This document shows, piece after piece, positions 1-11,091 of a DNA stretch of 64,000 nucleotides. The translations under genes were made by a program, and so were the position numbers. The DNA lies in NCBI GenBank assembly GCA_015501605.1, contig JADNRZ010000011.1:930001-994000 (forward strand), read 5' to 3'. The stretch comes from Panaeolus papilionaceus. Lineage: Eukaryota; Basidiomycota; Agaricomycetes; Agaricales. The notes under the pieces were generated by a model. The model was not told the DNA's origin, did not search any database, and saw only the letters and a list, made by a program, of their open reading frames with translations. The stretch's first letter is position 1, and each line of letters starts with the position of its first letter.

Positions 1-476
1 GTTGTAGTGGCACAAGCAGTGCTAAGTCCCCTGGCTGTTTTTGACATGCGCCGATCTCTTCGGTGAAATGCCGTTGTCTTGACTTAGACACTTATTGTAA
101 TTCACGAAAACATGAAGGTGCGTCCCCGAGTCATATCGAATCTTAGTTAACTTGCAAAACCATGGGGGCGGAGTGCGCGAGCACCGCAGTTGTACAGAAT
201 GAAGCAAGTAAGTAGAGAGGGAGTGTGAGTGGTCTCAGAGTCACAGATGGGACCAAGAAGACAGATCTGTGCGTTTTTTTTTTGGGCTGTTTGTCGGCCC
301 CTAAAGCGTTTATGCTCTTGCTTCGACTTGCTTTTTTGTATTTACTACATGCGTGGTTGGTACTATGAAGTAGTTGCATTTTGCGCATTAACCGAAATCC
401 AGGAAAGGTTCATGATTGATGACCATTACCCTATCGAATACTAGGCTCGTGACCAACCTGTATGCAATTCATTGCT
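1..476. other. No supportable gene
   Basis: Only short open frames without recognisable domains or a coherent intron pattern are visible. A T-rich tract lies near 275-290. The stretch ends exactly where the left inverted repeat of the following MITE-like element begins. I see no N-terminal remnant of the prenyltransferase that lies beyond that element. Confidence 0.5.
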
Positions 477-563
477 GGTAGATTTCGTCGTTCCCACACG
501 TAGCTCCGAGTTCGACACAGCCACTGCATCGAATCTGACCTCACCTAAACTTAACTGATCACG
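477..563 (+). repeat. Left terminal inverted repeat
   Basis: An 87-bp arm starting GGTAGATTTCGTCG. It matches the reverse complement of 1146-1232 except at about four positions near the inner half, which indicates a fairly recent element. Confidence 0.8.
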
Positions 564-1145
564 AGCAATCAAAGCTTCTCTCCTCCCTCCCAAATCCCCC
601 GTCATTGCTAACGTCCTCTCTCATTCCCCGTTGTCTCTCTACCTAATAAGCTCGACGACACGCCCTTATCATCTCCCCCGAAATCTCTCCGCATATTGTA
701 AAGCCAATCCTATCTCAACATCCTCAAGGTTCAAAGCCTCTTTCCACTCACTTCCCCAAAGATGCGACACTATCAACGCCATCCACCTCTCATCATTTCC
801 CCGAGACACTATCAACAAACGAAGATAATATTTAGGGTGTTTGTAGCGGGTTATGCTGTGAACAATGCATGTCCACAGCGCCAAAAAGAGCCCAGGTGAT
901 GGAGGGCGTTGTTGTCTCCCTCATCCATTTTGATTATTTGTGCAAAATGTCTTGCTGTATTTAGATAGTCCAGCATATGTGTTTAAATATTGTAATAAAC
1001 TCAAGCTTGTATCACGACTTTGTGATAGTAAAGTTATGAATATTAACACACGCAATGGATAAAGTGATAAGGGACAGGGGGAAAGGGGACGTGCAGTACG
1101 CGACGCGTCGCAAATAAATGTCATTTGACAGGAGATAGGGAGAAA

Positions 1146-1232
1146 CGTGACGAGTTGAGTTTAGGTGAGGTCAGATTCGGTGCAGTGGCTGTGTCGAACT
1201 CGGAGCTACGTGTGGGAACGACGAAATCTACC
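1146..1232 (-). repeat. Right terminal inverted repeat
   Basis: Reverse complement of 477-563. An open frame that continues into the prenyltransferase-like relic opens inside this arm, so the frame's apparent N-terminus is transposon sequence rather than native protein. Confidence 0.8.
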
Positions 1233-2197
1233 GGTCTGTCTATCGACAACTCCTACGAAGTGGTCACGTTTCATTAGACAGACGGTTACCGGTCTATTAC
1301 TAATCGAATACAGCTGGAAATGGACTCGCGGCAAGGTCCATCACGTGATTCGCTGCAGAGTCGAGGCCATAAACCACCTTACGGGAACCGGGGCTGACCC
1401 CTCGAACCAAATTGCTACCATCAATCTGCTCGATCGACTAGCTGTGGCACGACCCAAGCTAGATTCAACGGTTTTTCGGCATCTCTGGCCCCGCCTAGTT
1501 GGCGACGAGTCCCCAGCAGTCAAAGCTAGCAGTGGTCTTGCGCGAACGACTCTGCCTGTGGTGTTCGAGGTCAATAACACCAGCGATTGCGATTGCAGAG
1601 TCAAGATCTACTTCATACCACATTCTACACCCAGCATCAGCGCAGCGGCACAAATATTTGATGCGATTCGATCCTTCAACTACTCCAACAGCGCCTCCAT
1701 CAAACTCGTCGAAGCTTTCCTTCAAAATGATTGTGTTGGAAAGTCTATCGTACCCATCATGCTAGGTATCGACTACATCCACCCCCTCGAATCTCGCCTC
1801 AAGGTTTACGCTCGGTCACACCCTCACATCCTTCAGCTGCGCAAAATATACGATGAGCTTCGGCGGCCAGCGTGTTCCACATGGCTCAGAAGGAAATCAA
1901 CTCAAGGGTCTGTAGTATCGGGATCTACGGCTACCTAGGGATTTCCCAGTCTCTCAGGAGTTGTCTGCCTGTCAGCATCAGACGGCTGGTATTGTATTTT
2001 ACTTTGACTTTGGTCCAAAGACATTGTTACCTGATGTCGATGTCTATATGCCCGTCGGTCACTCTGGGAAGAATGGCGCACAAATTATGGAGGGTTTAAT
2101 CAGGTTTCAGAGGGAGCAAGGAAGAGGGAGATACACGGAGGGTTGTGTGCGCGGTGTGCAACAATTGGACTCGAGAAGTAGTATGGAGTCTAAATAG
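1233..2197 (+). pseudogene. DMATS-type aromatic prenyltransferase relic
   Basis: Two open blocks (about 1345-1910 and 1940-2197) encode a protein resembling the central part of fungal indole/aromatic prenyltransferases of the Trp_DMAT family, which transfer dimethylallyl groups to aromatic acceptors. Family-like stretches include EAINHLTGTGADPSNQ, VKIYFIPH, RLKVYAR, then FYFDFG and VDVYMPVGHSGKN after a probable intron near 1910-1940. The normal protein has over 400 residues. Here the N-terminal part is missing or out of frame (a frame change near 1320-1350 and an in-frame TAG near 1275), and the C-terminal strands are lost after the stop at 2195. A MITE lies immediately upstream and a hAT element 95 bp downstream. 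I read it as a decayed gene. A very divergent functional gene with unusual introns is less likely. Confidence 0.6.
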
Positions 2198-2283
2198 GGA
2201 ATTTATATCTATACATCTGCCTCATAGAAGGACGGTAGCTTGGTCGTTACCTCTTGCTAAGTCCACAACTTTACCGCCAATGG

Positions 2284-2291
2284 CAGGGAGG
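2284..2291. repeat. hAT target-site duplication, left copy
   Basis: cagggagg, matched by cagggaag at 3202-3209 with one mismatch. Eight base pairs is the hAT-typical length. Confidence 0.75.
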
Positions 2292-3201
2292 CAGTGTTGG
2301 CCCAGTTAATTAACTCGTTAAAAGTTAAATAACTAGTTAATTTTAGCGCATAACTGGGTAATATTAACTTTAACTTTTAACCAAGTTTCCGTTTTTGGAT
2401 CAGTTTACTCACACGACATCGGCATGAGCACTTAAGCAGCATCTGAGCAAGATGATAAGGCATTTGAAGCCGTTCAGACACGATAAAAAGTAAAATAATA
2501 AGTAGATGTTACATTCATTATTCATATACGGATATACAATTCGAAATTTAGTCTAATAGTACAGTTTCCGTGGCAGGATCTATGCCCAAATCGTCTTCAT
2601 CTTCTCCCTCAGCGTTAGCTTCAATGAGATCATAGAGGGCAAGCTCCTCATCATATGTATAAACAATAAACTCGTCAAACCAAGTTTTCCATATTGGGGT
2701 ATCGAAGTCGAAGAGCTCAGCAAGAGTTAATGGGACCCACTCCGAGGCAGGAATAGCAGGACCATTATCAGTGTTGTCTTCTTCGACACGCTGTTGATGA
2801 TCAGCAATCAAAGACGAAAAGGGTACTTGTTGTGCGTCTTGAACCGTTCCGAAATCACCCCCCTCTTCCACTGGATTTTCATCGACATCCAGTTGAGCTG
2901 GTCCAACTCTAGTATATGCTGGTTGGGAGAGTGTTTCTGCGTAGATAAAGGTAAACATTAAGTTAGCACATCCAGATTTGAGGACCGAATACATAATGAA
3001 TAACAAACCTTGCGCTTCGATCCAAAGATAACACTTGATATCTAACATCGCGGTTTAGTCGGACCGAGCGAGCCGTCTTAGCCGTTAACTGAGACCAGCG
3101 CGCGAAAGTTATCGGTCAATTAACTGATGTTAACTATGTTAACCTATCAATCAACTTTTAACTGTTAACTGTATTTACTAGTTATTAACCGGCCAACACT
3201 G
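2292..3201. mobile_element. hAT-type element, probably non-autonomous
   Basis: The element begins CAGTGTTGGCC and ends with the reverse complement GGCCAACACTG. Near-identical 8-bp direct repeats flank it: cagggagg at 2284-2291 and cagggaag at 3202-3209. An 8-bp target duplication with short CA-starting inverted repeats is the hallmark of the hAT superfamily. Both ends are rich in GTTAA-type repeats (TTAACTAGTTA, GTTAACTGTTAA), which resemble subterminal transposase-binding repeats. At 910 bp it is far too short for a full transposase and carries only one acidic open frame. Confidence 0.8.
2548..3048 (-). pseudogene. Acidic open frame inside hAT element
   Basis: A 166-codon frame that may contain an intron near 2935-3010, because the middle of the frame reads poorly. 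The C-terminal ~90 residues are acidic and ordered-looking (EWVPLTLAELFDF, FDEFIVYTYDEELALYDLIEA, then a Glu/Asp-rich tail). I do not see a zinc-finger BED domain, DDE residues or the hAT dimerisation motif. The position inside a hAT element suggests a leftover of the transposase C-terminal tail or a captured exon. This is inference from location, and function is unknown. Confidence 0.4.
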
Positions 3202-3209
3202 CAGGGAAG
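3202..3209. repeat. hAT target-site duplication, right copy
   Basis: cagggaag, directly after the right inverted repeat of the hAT element. It pairs with 2284-2291. Confidence 0.75.
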
Positions 3210-3536
3210 GGAACACGGTCGCGTCTGTAATAATCAGCCTTAACAAAAGGATGGTAGTATCTAGATAGTAAAATTTGTAGTTATTTATGAATCATTGTCT
3301 TTCATACTGGTCCTATTACTTGTATTACTACCAAGAATTGTCAATACTTACTCTCCGAGTCCGACGCAGATACAGAAATAGGGGCGTGAGAAATGTACCT
3401 GAAAGGGGAGGATCCCCGTTGGGTTGTCTGCGTTGAATATCCTTCCTTGACAGGCAGTGTCTTGCCAAACGTCTTCCACATTTCAGAATCAATATGCACC
3501 TATATCTCTTACTCACCACTCTTTCTGCTACAAATC

Positions 3537-5812
3537 ATGCCTCTGGGTGATCTGTCACGACAGCCGACGCGTGTGGATAGTCAAGAGACACAGATTCAGG
3601 TTGACGTTGAACAAGAGTCATTAGATTCTCCAATACGATGGGACGCGCCCGAAAAACTCGGAAGAGCTAGTACACAATCGCATTATTTTTCGGTTCAGGA
3701 TAATCCATACCAGAACTTTGTAGGTCAATCGTGAAGATGAATGCCTTACCTTCCTTCTAATACCCGAAAGGCTTCACGAAGACAAAGTCGCATCCCGAAC
3801 TTGAAAGCTACATCACCGTTTCCTGGTTCACAGGGCGAATTTCACGATCAGGTAATTTCTCTATATTGGCTCAGCTATACTTTACTAAACCTGTATCATC
3901 AGGACCGTCCTTGGAGATGCGGTGATCCATACCGACATTTTATCCCAGCAAAAGGGGATTCGTGGCAGCGGTGTCATCAGCTCGCTGAAAAATATGACAA
4001 TGAAATGTGCGACGCTTGGAAAGAAGAGGTGGATAAGCTGCTAATTTTTGTACGTCGATGTCCCTCACTTCTGTCCAAAAATACAACTTATGAATAATTA
4101 TGTAGGCCGGTTTGTTCTCAGCAACGGTAACAGCCTTTACTGTTGAGTCCTACAAATGGCTATCAGAGGAGCCAGAGGACGTGTCTGTCAAGCTCCTAGG
4201 ATTTATCGCTAGCCAAATATCCAACTCCACCGGTTCACTCCCTTTTGAACTTACCACGGAGTCCTATGCGGTGAATTCTTCCGACATCCGAATCAACACA
4301 GTGTGGTTCTTGAGCCTCACTCTTAGTTTGAGCACCGTCCTTATCGGTATTCTTTGCCTTCAGTGGCTAAGGGAATACCAACGAGACGCCGCCCTACCAC
4401 ACAAGGAAGCCGTAGCCCTGAGGCAAATGCGCTACGAGGGTCTCCTTCATTGGAAAGTCCCTGAAATCCTTACGGTCCTTCCAATCCTTCTCCAACTTTC
4501 CCTCATTCTTTTCTTTATGGGTCTCCTGGAACTCCTGTGGACACGGAATCAAATTGTGGCCATTTTTATTTCTGCTGTCATCTCCGCTGTTATGTTGTTC
4601 CTTGGAGTGACAACTGCGCTTCCAGCCCTTCAACACGCTTTCACAACAGATAATCACCTCCGAATTCCCCAATGTCCTTACAAATCACCCCAATCATGGC
4701 TTTGTTACCGTTCCTGCAACGCCATTTTTCGTGTCATCAGCACCCTACAAATTCCAAAGTTTGAACTACCGTTTTTCCATCGGCTATTCAAGTCAGCAAC
4801 CGACCTAAATTGGATGACATTTGATATGCGCTGGAGGCAACTCAGAGACGCTGAAGAAGTGGTCAGAGGATCCGCCAAGAAACTCCGGGATTCAGAAGAT
4901 CTCATGCACGGTCTCCAATGGGTAAACAATACGTTCACTCAGAGCGTTGACGCTGTATATCCCATATATCACAACCTAGCCGACGTCGATATAGCTGTGG
5001 CTGCTGCAACGGTATCAGGGTTTTATCAGGACGGCCAAATCGATAACGCTACGCTCAGAGTCATGTTGGATGATCGGTTCTCCCCCACGAACGAACAAAA
5101 GCGAGAAATCATCCTCGCCTATTACCTCCACCTTCATCGTGAGGCGCATCCCACCTTGAAACCAATGTATGTCGAAAATGTTATCCGCATCCTCAATTCA
5201 CAAGAGGCTCCTACCCCGTTCTATGAGTGGATGTCGCAAATCCTCCAAGACCTTGCCTCTGCAACCCCGTCCAACACATCCTCGTCTGCGCTCATTAACC
5301 CTGACTTATGCATTCAAGCACTACTCTGCGTCAAGACCTTGATTATTCGCAACCGTCGAGACGGACTTCAAACCCTGGACATCGTCGTAGCATGGTCTCT
5401 ACTTCATCGGCTCCTGTCCTCATCGATATCCACCGTACCAGACAACCGTTCTATGGATGTGGATGTCAACACGCAGTATCTCAAAGTTGCATGTGACCTG
5501 TTTGAAGTCTTTGAAGGATGGATAGCTAAGGGCAAAGCTATAGAGAGATTGGAACGGGTTAAAGTCTGCGCGGAGGGAATGATGACCATCTTTCCACCTT
5601 CAACCGATCTGGCTTTGCTTCAGAGCCTATGTCCAGAGATGGGTAAGGCTGTGGCCTTGGTCCAATCTCTGGAAGACCACATCACCACTCTTGGGGGACC
5701 TTCGGCGATTTTGTTGACAGAAGGGTGGTGGCTTGATTACTGGGACTTGTACACCGAAGACGACTGGGGGGACCTGCTAAAGAACTTCCAAGCTCTTTCA
5801 GGCAAGAGTTAA
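3537..5812 (+). CDS. DUF6535-domain membrane protein
   Basis: Four exons fit cleanly with phase-0 junctions: 3537-3719, 3771-3851, 3903-4049 and 4106-5812, giving about 705 residues. The DUF6535 signature spans exons 3-4: a W-rich lead (GDSWQRCHQLAEKYD), then AGLFSATVTAFTVESY, with hydrophobic segments around INTVWFLSLTLSLSTVLIGILC, a pair near PEILTVLPILLQLSLILFF, and VAIFISAVISAVMLF. This gives four likely transmembrane helices. The ~380-residue C-terminal half is soluble and helical, with no domain I recognise. DUF6535 proteins are abundant and variable in agaricomycetes and have no established biochemical role. The gene looks intact and stands alone between the hAT element and AFR1. Confidence 0.88.
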
Positions 5813-5955
5813 CTTGACCATTTTGGACGGACTGTTGGTAATAAAACTACCTATTATATGCTATCTATTCTATCTATTGATAATTTTAGTTTGACCGTTT
5901 TTGGTCACAGTCAGTAAAACAGTAAGCCTTAAGAATATACCGACCAGGCCAGCAC

Positions 5956-6186
5956 ATGGAAACATCAAAGAAGCGACTGAAGACCGAGCCCGAAGCTGCC
6001 TTATGTGACGATTATATTGAAATTGAAGCCCAGCTGTCGTATTCAACTATTGTTATCGCCGTCATTTCAAAGGTATTCACCGTATTGAAATCAATATCTC
6101 CAACCTTTCTTGGCTTAACGTTTACTGTGTCTCATCTCAACTTATCTACGGCTTCTTGTGTAACAGAGGCCGCAGTGAGTGATTAA
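5956..6186 (+). pseudogene. Short N-terminal fragment, possibly BTB-type
   Basis: A 76-codon frame with a real ATG starting METSKKRLKTEPEA, followed by an acidic stretch and a hydrophobic run. The basic-then-acidic start resembles the first exon of many basidiomycete BTB/POZ proteins, but no BTB fold follows before the stop, and AFR1 starts 150 bp downstream. It could be a truncated duplicate or a chance frame in the AFR1 promoter region. Confidence 0.2.
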
Positions 6187-6295
6187 AAGTTTCACGCCAT
6201 CCATCAGTCAACTTGGGAATTTTATTTATGGCTTCGAGTTTCTACTGGTCACAACAGGCAATAGCATATTTCAGACTTCTTCCTCCGGAGATTTT

Positions 6296-6304
6296 TATAT
6301 AAAG
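6296..6304 (+). promoter_or_regulatory. TATA box of AFR1
   Basis: TATATAAAG about 35 bp before the ATG at 6338. The same TATA-type element lies at a similar distance from the start codons of AFR2 and AFR3, which supports both the start choice and a shared promoter origin. Confidence 0.6.
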
Positions 6305-6337
6305 GTGTCAACCTGGTCGCGGAGTGTGCAACCAGCC

Positions 6338-9300
6338 ATGCTCAACCGGTTTACTGCCAACGGTCGACCTCTCCCGCCTGCCTTTGGCACCATAACCTTG
6401 CCAGAATGCGTCGATTTTCATACAACCCACAATCCCAACGAAACCCTCTACATCTTCAACGAGGACGGAAGCTCTGAGATTACCAGAATCTCCTATCTCG
6501 AATTTGGACGCGCCTGTGATCGTCTTGCACATCATATTCGACCTGCTCGACAAGGTCCTGACAACGTCGTCGTCGCCATCGTCGCCCTCTCTGACACTTT
6601 GCTCTACCATGCCGCATCGGTGGGCGTTATTCGTGCGGGCTTGCGAGTTGAGTCTCATTTTCACACTTTATGGTCACAACACTCACAAAGGCATTCCTTG
6701 CAGCCGTTCCTTATGTCTCCAAGAAATACTGCGGAAATGATTGTTAAGATGATGAGCGAAACATCTTGCCACAGAATCCTCACCACTGAGAAAACGTTGC
6801 AGGGACTTGTTGACAACGTACGAGCTCTGTATGCGAGCAGCCACCCTTCGGGGCCTCACCTCATCGTCGACGAGATGCCGCCACTCCTTGAGATTTACCC
6901 CCGGCTTGGTTGCGAATCTGTTGAAGACCCATTTGAACCGTACCCAAAGCCTTCTGCTAAGCCCTCTCTCGACGATGTTATGATTTATCTCCATTCATCG
7001 GGTAGTACGGGTATGCCCAAGACTATCCCGCATACTTATCGTTCCTTTATTCATTGGGGAAGCTTCGGTAAGCATACCTGACATATCAAGCTGAAGTATT
7101 GGGCTTACTTGGGGCATACTAGTGCTGATCGACGACATTGCAAAGCAAACCCCTCAAGTAATTTTGGGGTGCATGCCACTACCCTGCTTCCACACCATAG
7201 GCGTCATGACCCAACTCATTCAGCCGATGTATTCGCTGGTGATAAGTGCCATATACCCCCCTACAGCGACCACGCAAACATCGACACCGATCACTCCAAC
7301 CCCAGACAACATTCTGGACCATATGCGCAGAACCAATACCAACGGGATGATCACAGTTCCAATGTTGATTGGTGCCTGGGTCCGCGATGCAGCAAAGCTG
7401 GAGTACCTTGCAAGCATGTCATTTATTGTACGTATTCGTATTTTGGAAGGTGGTCGCTTCGTATAAATCTCGGGGAGATGTTGATCCGCACTGTTTCAGA
7501 TCTACAGCGGCGCACCTATGCCACCGAAGGTGGGGAACCTTCTCACCAAAGCAGGTGTCAGGCTTAGCACGATATACGGAGGCACGGAGTTTGGATGCCC
7601 CAGTATAGTCTTCGCAAATTTAGACGAACCGGAGGGCTGGGAGTATGTTGCCTTTGACAGAAACGTCAACATCAGATGGGCCCCTCAAGGAGATGGCACA
7701 TACGAATTGCAATTTCTTGTTCGTCGTTTCCCTTGCCCCTGATAGACTTTATCTCGCAACTGACGCCGACATAGACCTGTGACTATCACCATTTGGTCGT
7801 CGAAAATATGGGTAACGAACGAGGGTATGCGACGTCTGATTTATGGGTCCCACATCCTACTGATCCCACGCTGTGGAAAACGTGAGCATGAAGCTACGAG
7901 AACGAAGCATCTCTCACTCAGCGACGTCTGTTCCTTAGTGTTGGACGCAAAGACGACGTCATTATGCATACTTCTGGAGAAAAGACGGTCCCAGCTCCTA
8001 TGGAGAACATAATCATAACAAGCAGCTAGTAGGTCTCGAGCGCTCTATCACGGACCATCATACTTACTTACCGTCAGTGTTCGAGCGGCAGTTTACTTTG
8101 GACGTAACAAAGACCAACCAGGAGTCTTAATTGAGATGGCGGAAGGGTATGTCATTGACCCGACCAACCCATCCGACGTCACTCAAGCAAGGAATATTGT
8201 CTGGTAAGTTTTAAGAAGATCCCGCAGATATTCTTGTGCACTGTTCTTATTCTGACGGCTTCCAGGCCCATCGTTGAGGAAGCTAACAAGCTCGCACCTG
8301 GGTTCAGCAAAGTATTCAAAGAGCTTATACTCATTTCCTCTCCTTCTAAGCCGCTTCCACGGGCTGGAAAGGGCACCGTCATGCGGAAGGCTGCGTTGGT
8401 ATTGTATCACGATGAAATCGAAGCAATGTCGGTCACCTTTGCATGCTCTCTTACGAGTCTTTTGTTATATTGAACCTCTTTACCAACCCTTTCTAGCTAC
8501 ACAGGAGTTGACACTGTGTCTAGTACTCAAAACGTTAGCCCACCGGAGGACTGGAGCACAGATAATATTGAGATTTGGTTGACCAAACAACTCGAGGACA
8601 TAGTTCCTGAGAAGAACTTTGTGGCAACGACTAATTTAGTGGACCACGGTCTGGACAGGTAAAGCTTTACTCTTCTCCAAGATACGTTATTGACGTTTTC
8701 TTCTCTTTGCGTAGTTTGGGGGTGACGATACTGAGACGTCGAATCAGCGCAGCCCTTCGAGCATCTCAAGGGCCAGAGATCGCGAATCAAATACCAGCCG
8801 AAGCAATTTACCAGCATCCTTCACTGGAGGAGCTCTCCGCTTTTATATCCAATCTTGTCGCAGACCCCACAATAACTCTTGCACCTATAAACCGCGTCGA
8901 TGCGGTGGAGCAGATGATTGAGCGACATAGCCGCGGACTTCGTCTGCCTGTCCCTCCTTCGGGTAACACTTCTGGAAAGATATGCGTCCTCATCACAGGA
9001 ACCACTGGCAGTCTTGGCGCTTATTTATTGAACACTTTTCTTCATAACCCAGATATCCATACCATCTACTCTTACAACCGTCCCTCTGTGAAGCAGTCTA
9101 TATTTCAAAGGCATCACACCCGCTTCCTGGAGCTTGGACTAGATGCTGCAGGCTTGAGATCCCCAAAGATTGTGTTCTTGGAAGGAAGTCTTACCACACC
9201 AACGTTGGGGTTGTCTCAGGAGGTTTATGCCGAGGTATGCATATTTTACGCACTATTATCGACGACGTCACTGAAACCTTTATACAGCTACTGAAGAATG

Positions 9301-10358
9301 TCACAATCATCGTTCATAGCGCCTGGACAGTCAATTTCAATTTACCACTATCCTCATTCGACTCAAACATTGCGGGAACACGGAAGCTACTTGACTTAGC
9401 GAGAGCCTGTCGACACGGATCATCGACACGTTTTATCTTCACGTCATCCATTTCTTCGGCGGCATCGTGGGACCAAAACCGAGGGCCATACCCAGAGGAA
9501 GTCATCCTGGATGCTAAATACAGCGTCGGGACAGGTTATGGAGAAAGTAAATATATCTCTGAAAGGGTACGGGCGGTCTCTTCTACTTTATTGTTCCAAG
9601 GCGCTAAATTATCACGCAGATGCTCAGTATCAGCGGTATTGAAGCAACGTCAGTCAGAATCGGACAGATTTCTGGTGGTCAGCCCAATGGTGCATGGCCG
9701 ACAACTGAATGGTTCCCAATCCTCGTCAAGTCCAGTGTCGCGCTTGGTGTGATTCCTTCTATGCCTCGGGTTGGTACCTTTCTTCTATTATCATGACCTA
9801 TTTTGATATACATTATAACAGATTACTTCTTGGATTCCTATGCACGCCGTTTCGCGGGGCATACTTGATATTGCGTTGTCTTCTGAGGTGACCCCTGCTT
9901 ATAATTTCGTACATCCAAGACCCATCGAATGGGAGGCGCTCGTTCAGCATATTGGAAATGCCCTCGTACATTACGGTCTTACGAGTTCTCCCCTCCCCCT
10001 TGTCTCTTACGATGACTGGCTCTTCCTGCTTGAAGTCCGTGTGTTGAGCGCTACACCAGAATTGATGCAACAAATGGTAAGGCAGCCAAAGTTCCACGCC
10101 CCGTACACAGACTCATCTTTCTATCAATAGCCGGCAATCAAACTTTTCGACTTCTTCTGTGGACTCAAGCCGTCCATGGTAGATGGGCCTGCGTTAGATG
10201 GCGCGGTAAAAAAGGCTAGATGTAGTGCGACATTTGCGACATACAAGGCGCAGCAAATTAGCGAAGAGATCGCATACCTTCCACCACTATCCAGCGACGA
10301 CGTATCGCTCTGGGTTAGATACTGGAAGTCAGTGGGTTTCATTGCTCAACGCAGTTGA
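6338..10358 (+). CDS. Adenylate-forming reductase, A-T-R (AFR1)
   Basis: A multi-exon gene of about 14 exons and roughly 1,100 residues. Adenylate-forming reductases activate a carboxylic acid with ATP, load it on a phosphopantetheine arm and release the aldehyde with NAD(P)H. The A domain (about residues 1-580) shows HSSGSTGMPK (P-loop), YGGTEFG and the lysine motif AGKGTVMRK. The carrier domain follows, with its serine in GLDSLGVTIL. That serine codon is split by an intron at 8659-8714, as in both paralogues. The reductase domain has TGTTGSLGAYL (Rossmann loop), SSISS and YGESKY (catalytic Tyr-Lys). The A4 region is FHTIGV rather than the Asp-bearing NRPS motif, so a non-amino carboxylate substrate is likelier. 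All blocks are in order with no internal stop outside introns. N-terminal sequence is very close to AFR2. tRNA-Arg copies follow the 3' end. Confidence 0.9.
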
Positions 10359-10574
10359 ATCTCTTCATGGTAATAGAAACCCCAATATCCCACATTTGTT
10401 ACTTTGAATTGTGTACGATAGTTCTGAGTTGTACATCTATCAATATGCAAATATAATTTTCTTAACTACCAGAACATGAATACGGTGTTGTACCCGCTAG
10501 CGAAAACAAAACAGCAGCGCCTTAAACTCAATAGAGTGCGGCAATCGACGGGCGCCTAACCGAAGTAACGCAGT

Positions 10575-10656
10575 GGCCATGTGGCGAAATGGCATCGTGT
10601 CTGACTAGGACTCAACGCGAATCAGGAGATTGCAATTTTGACCCCTGTCTTGGTCA
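10575..10656 (+). pseudogene. Decayed tRNA-Arg copy (copy 1)
   Basis: Colinear with the intact tRNA-Arg(ACG) genes at 10802, 33232 and 45084, but the anticodon is changed to AGG, the acceptor and D regions carry substitutions, and the T arm is broken (gcaattttgacc). The intron-like insert CTCAACGCGA is identical to that of the intact gene at 45084, so the two are close relatives. It lies 217 bp after AFR1 in the same orientation. Confidence 0.75.
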
Positions 10657-10801
10657 TCTCTTTTTTCTTCCAGTAGCCATCCCATCTTCAACCCGCGTTT
10701 GAAAGCTCGAATGGCTGAACCATTTTGCGTGTCCGGAGCACAAGTTTTATCCGGGCCCACGATTGGCCTGCGATATTGGCGCCGGAAGCTTTAATTCACA
10801 T

Positions 10802-10883
10802 GGCCGTGTGGCGAAATGGCATCGCGTCTGACTACGATCAAATGCGCATCAGGAGATTGCAGGTTCGACCCCTGTCTCGGTCA
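10802..10883 (+). tRNA. tRNA-Arg(ACG) with 10-nt intron (copy 2)
   Basis: Full cloverleaf: acceptor GGCCGTG/CTCGGTC with one T-T mismatch, D arm GCGA/TCGC, anticodon stem TCTGA/TCAGG, loop CTACGA-A with anticodon ACG, and T arm with TTCGACC. A 10-nt intron (TCAAATGCGC) sits one base 3' of the anticodon, the canonical nuclear position. Removing it gives 72 nt, identical to the mature forms of copies 3 and 5. A T-rich stretch follows, as expected for Pol III termination. Confidence 0.85.
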
Positions 10884-11091
10884 TACTTTTTGTACTGCTA
10901 GAACAGTTCGCTGAGCGACCTGACTCGTTGACGCCCATGGCCAAAAAGAGTCCATCAACCGAATGCGACAAGGGTTGCATGTTTTCTTGGAAATGACGAA
11001 TGTATGCGTTCGCGAACTTCCTGCAACTCGCTCAATACAAATACCTTTTCATCATAGTGCATGGAAATACAGCACAAACATATCAAACAAG

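Larger units (their letters stand above)
477..1232. mobile_element. MITE-like element with ~87-bp terminal inverted repeats
   Basis: The sequence at 477-563 is repeated in reverse complement at 1146-1232, with about four mismatches in 87 bases by eye. The outer ends read GGTAGATTTCGTCG on both sides and similarity stops abruptly outside them. The ~580-bp interior is pyrimidine-rich on the left and purine-rich on the right, has no recognisable transposase, and looks like a non-autonomous DNA element. I see no clear target-site duplication. The right end abuts a broken prenyltransferase-like coding region, so the element may have inserted into or beside that gene. A long inverted duplication that is not a transposon is the alternative. 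Confidence 0.7.

Noticed and set aside
7109..7608. Alternative frames across AFR1 exon 3
   Set aside because: Out-of-frame readings of a conserved A-domain exon; AFR2 and AFR3 confirm the correct frame.
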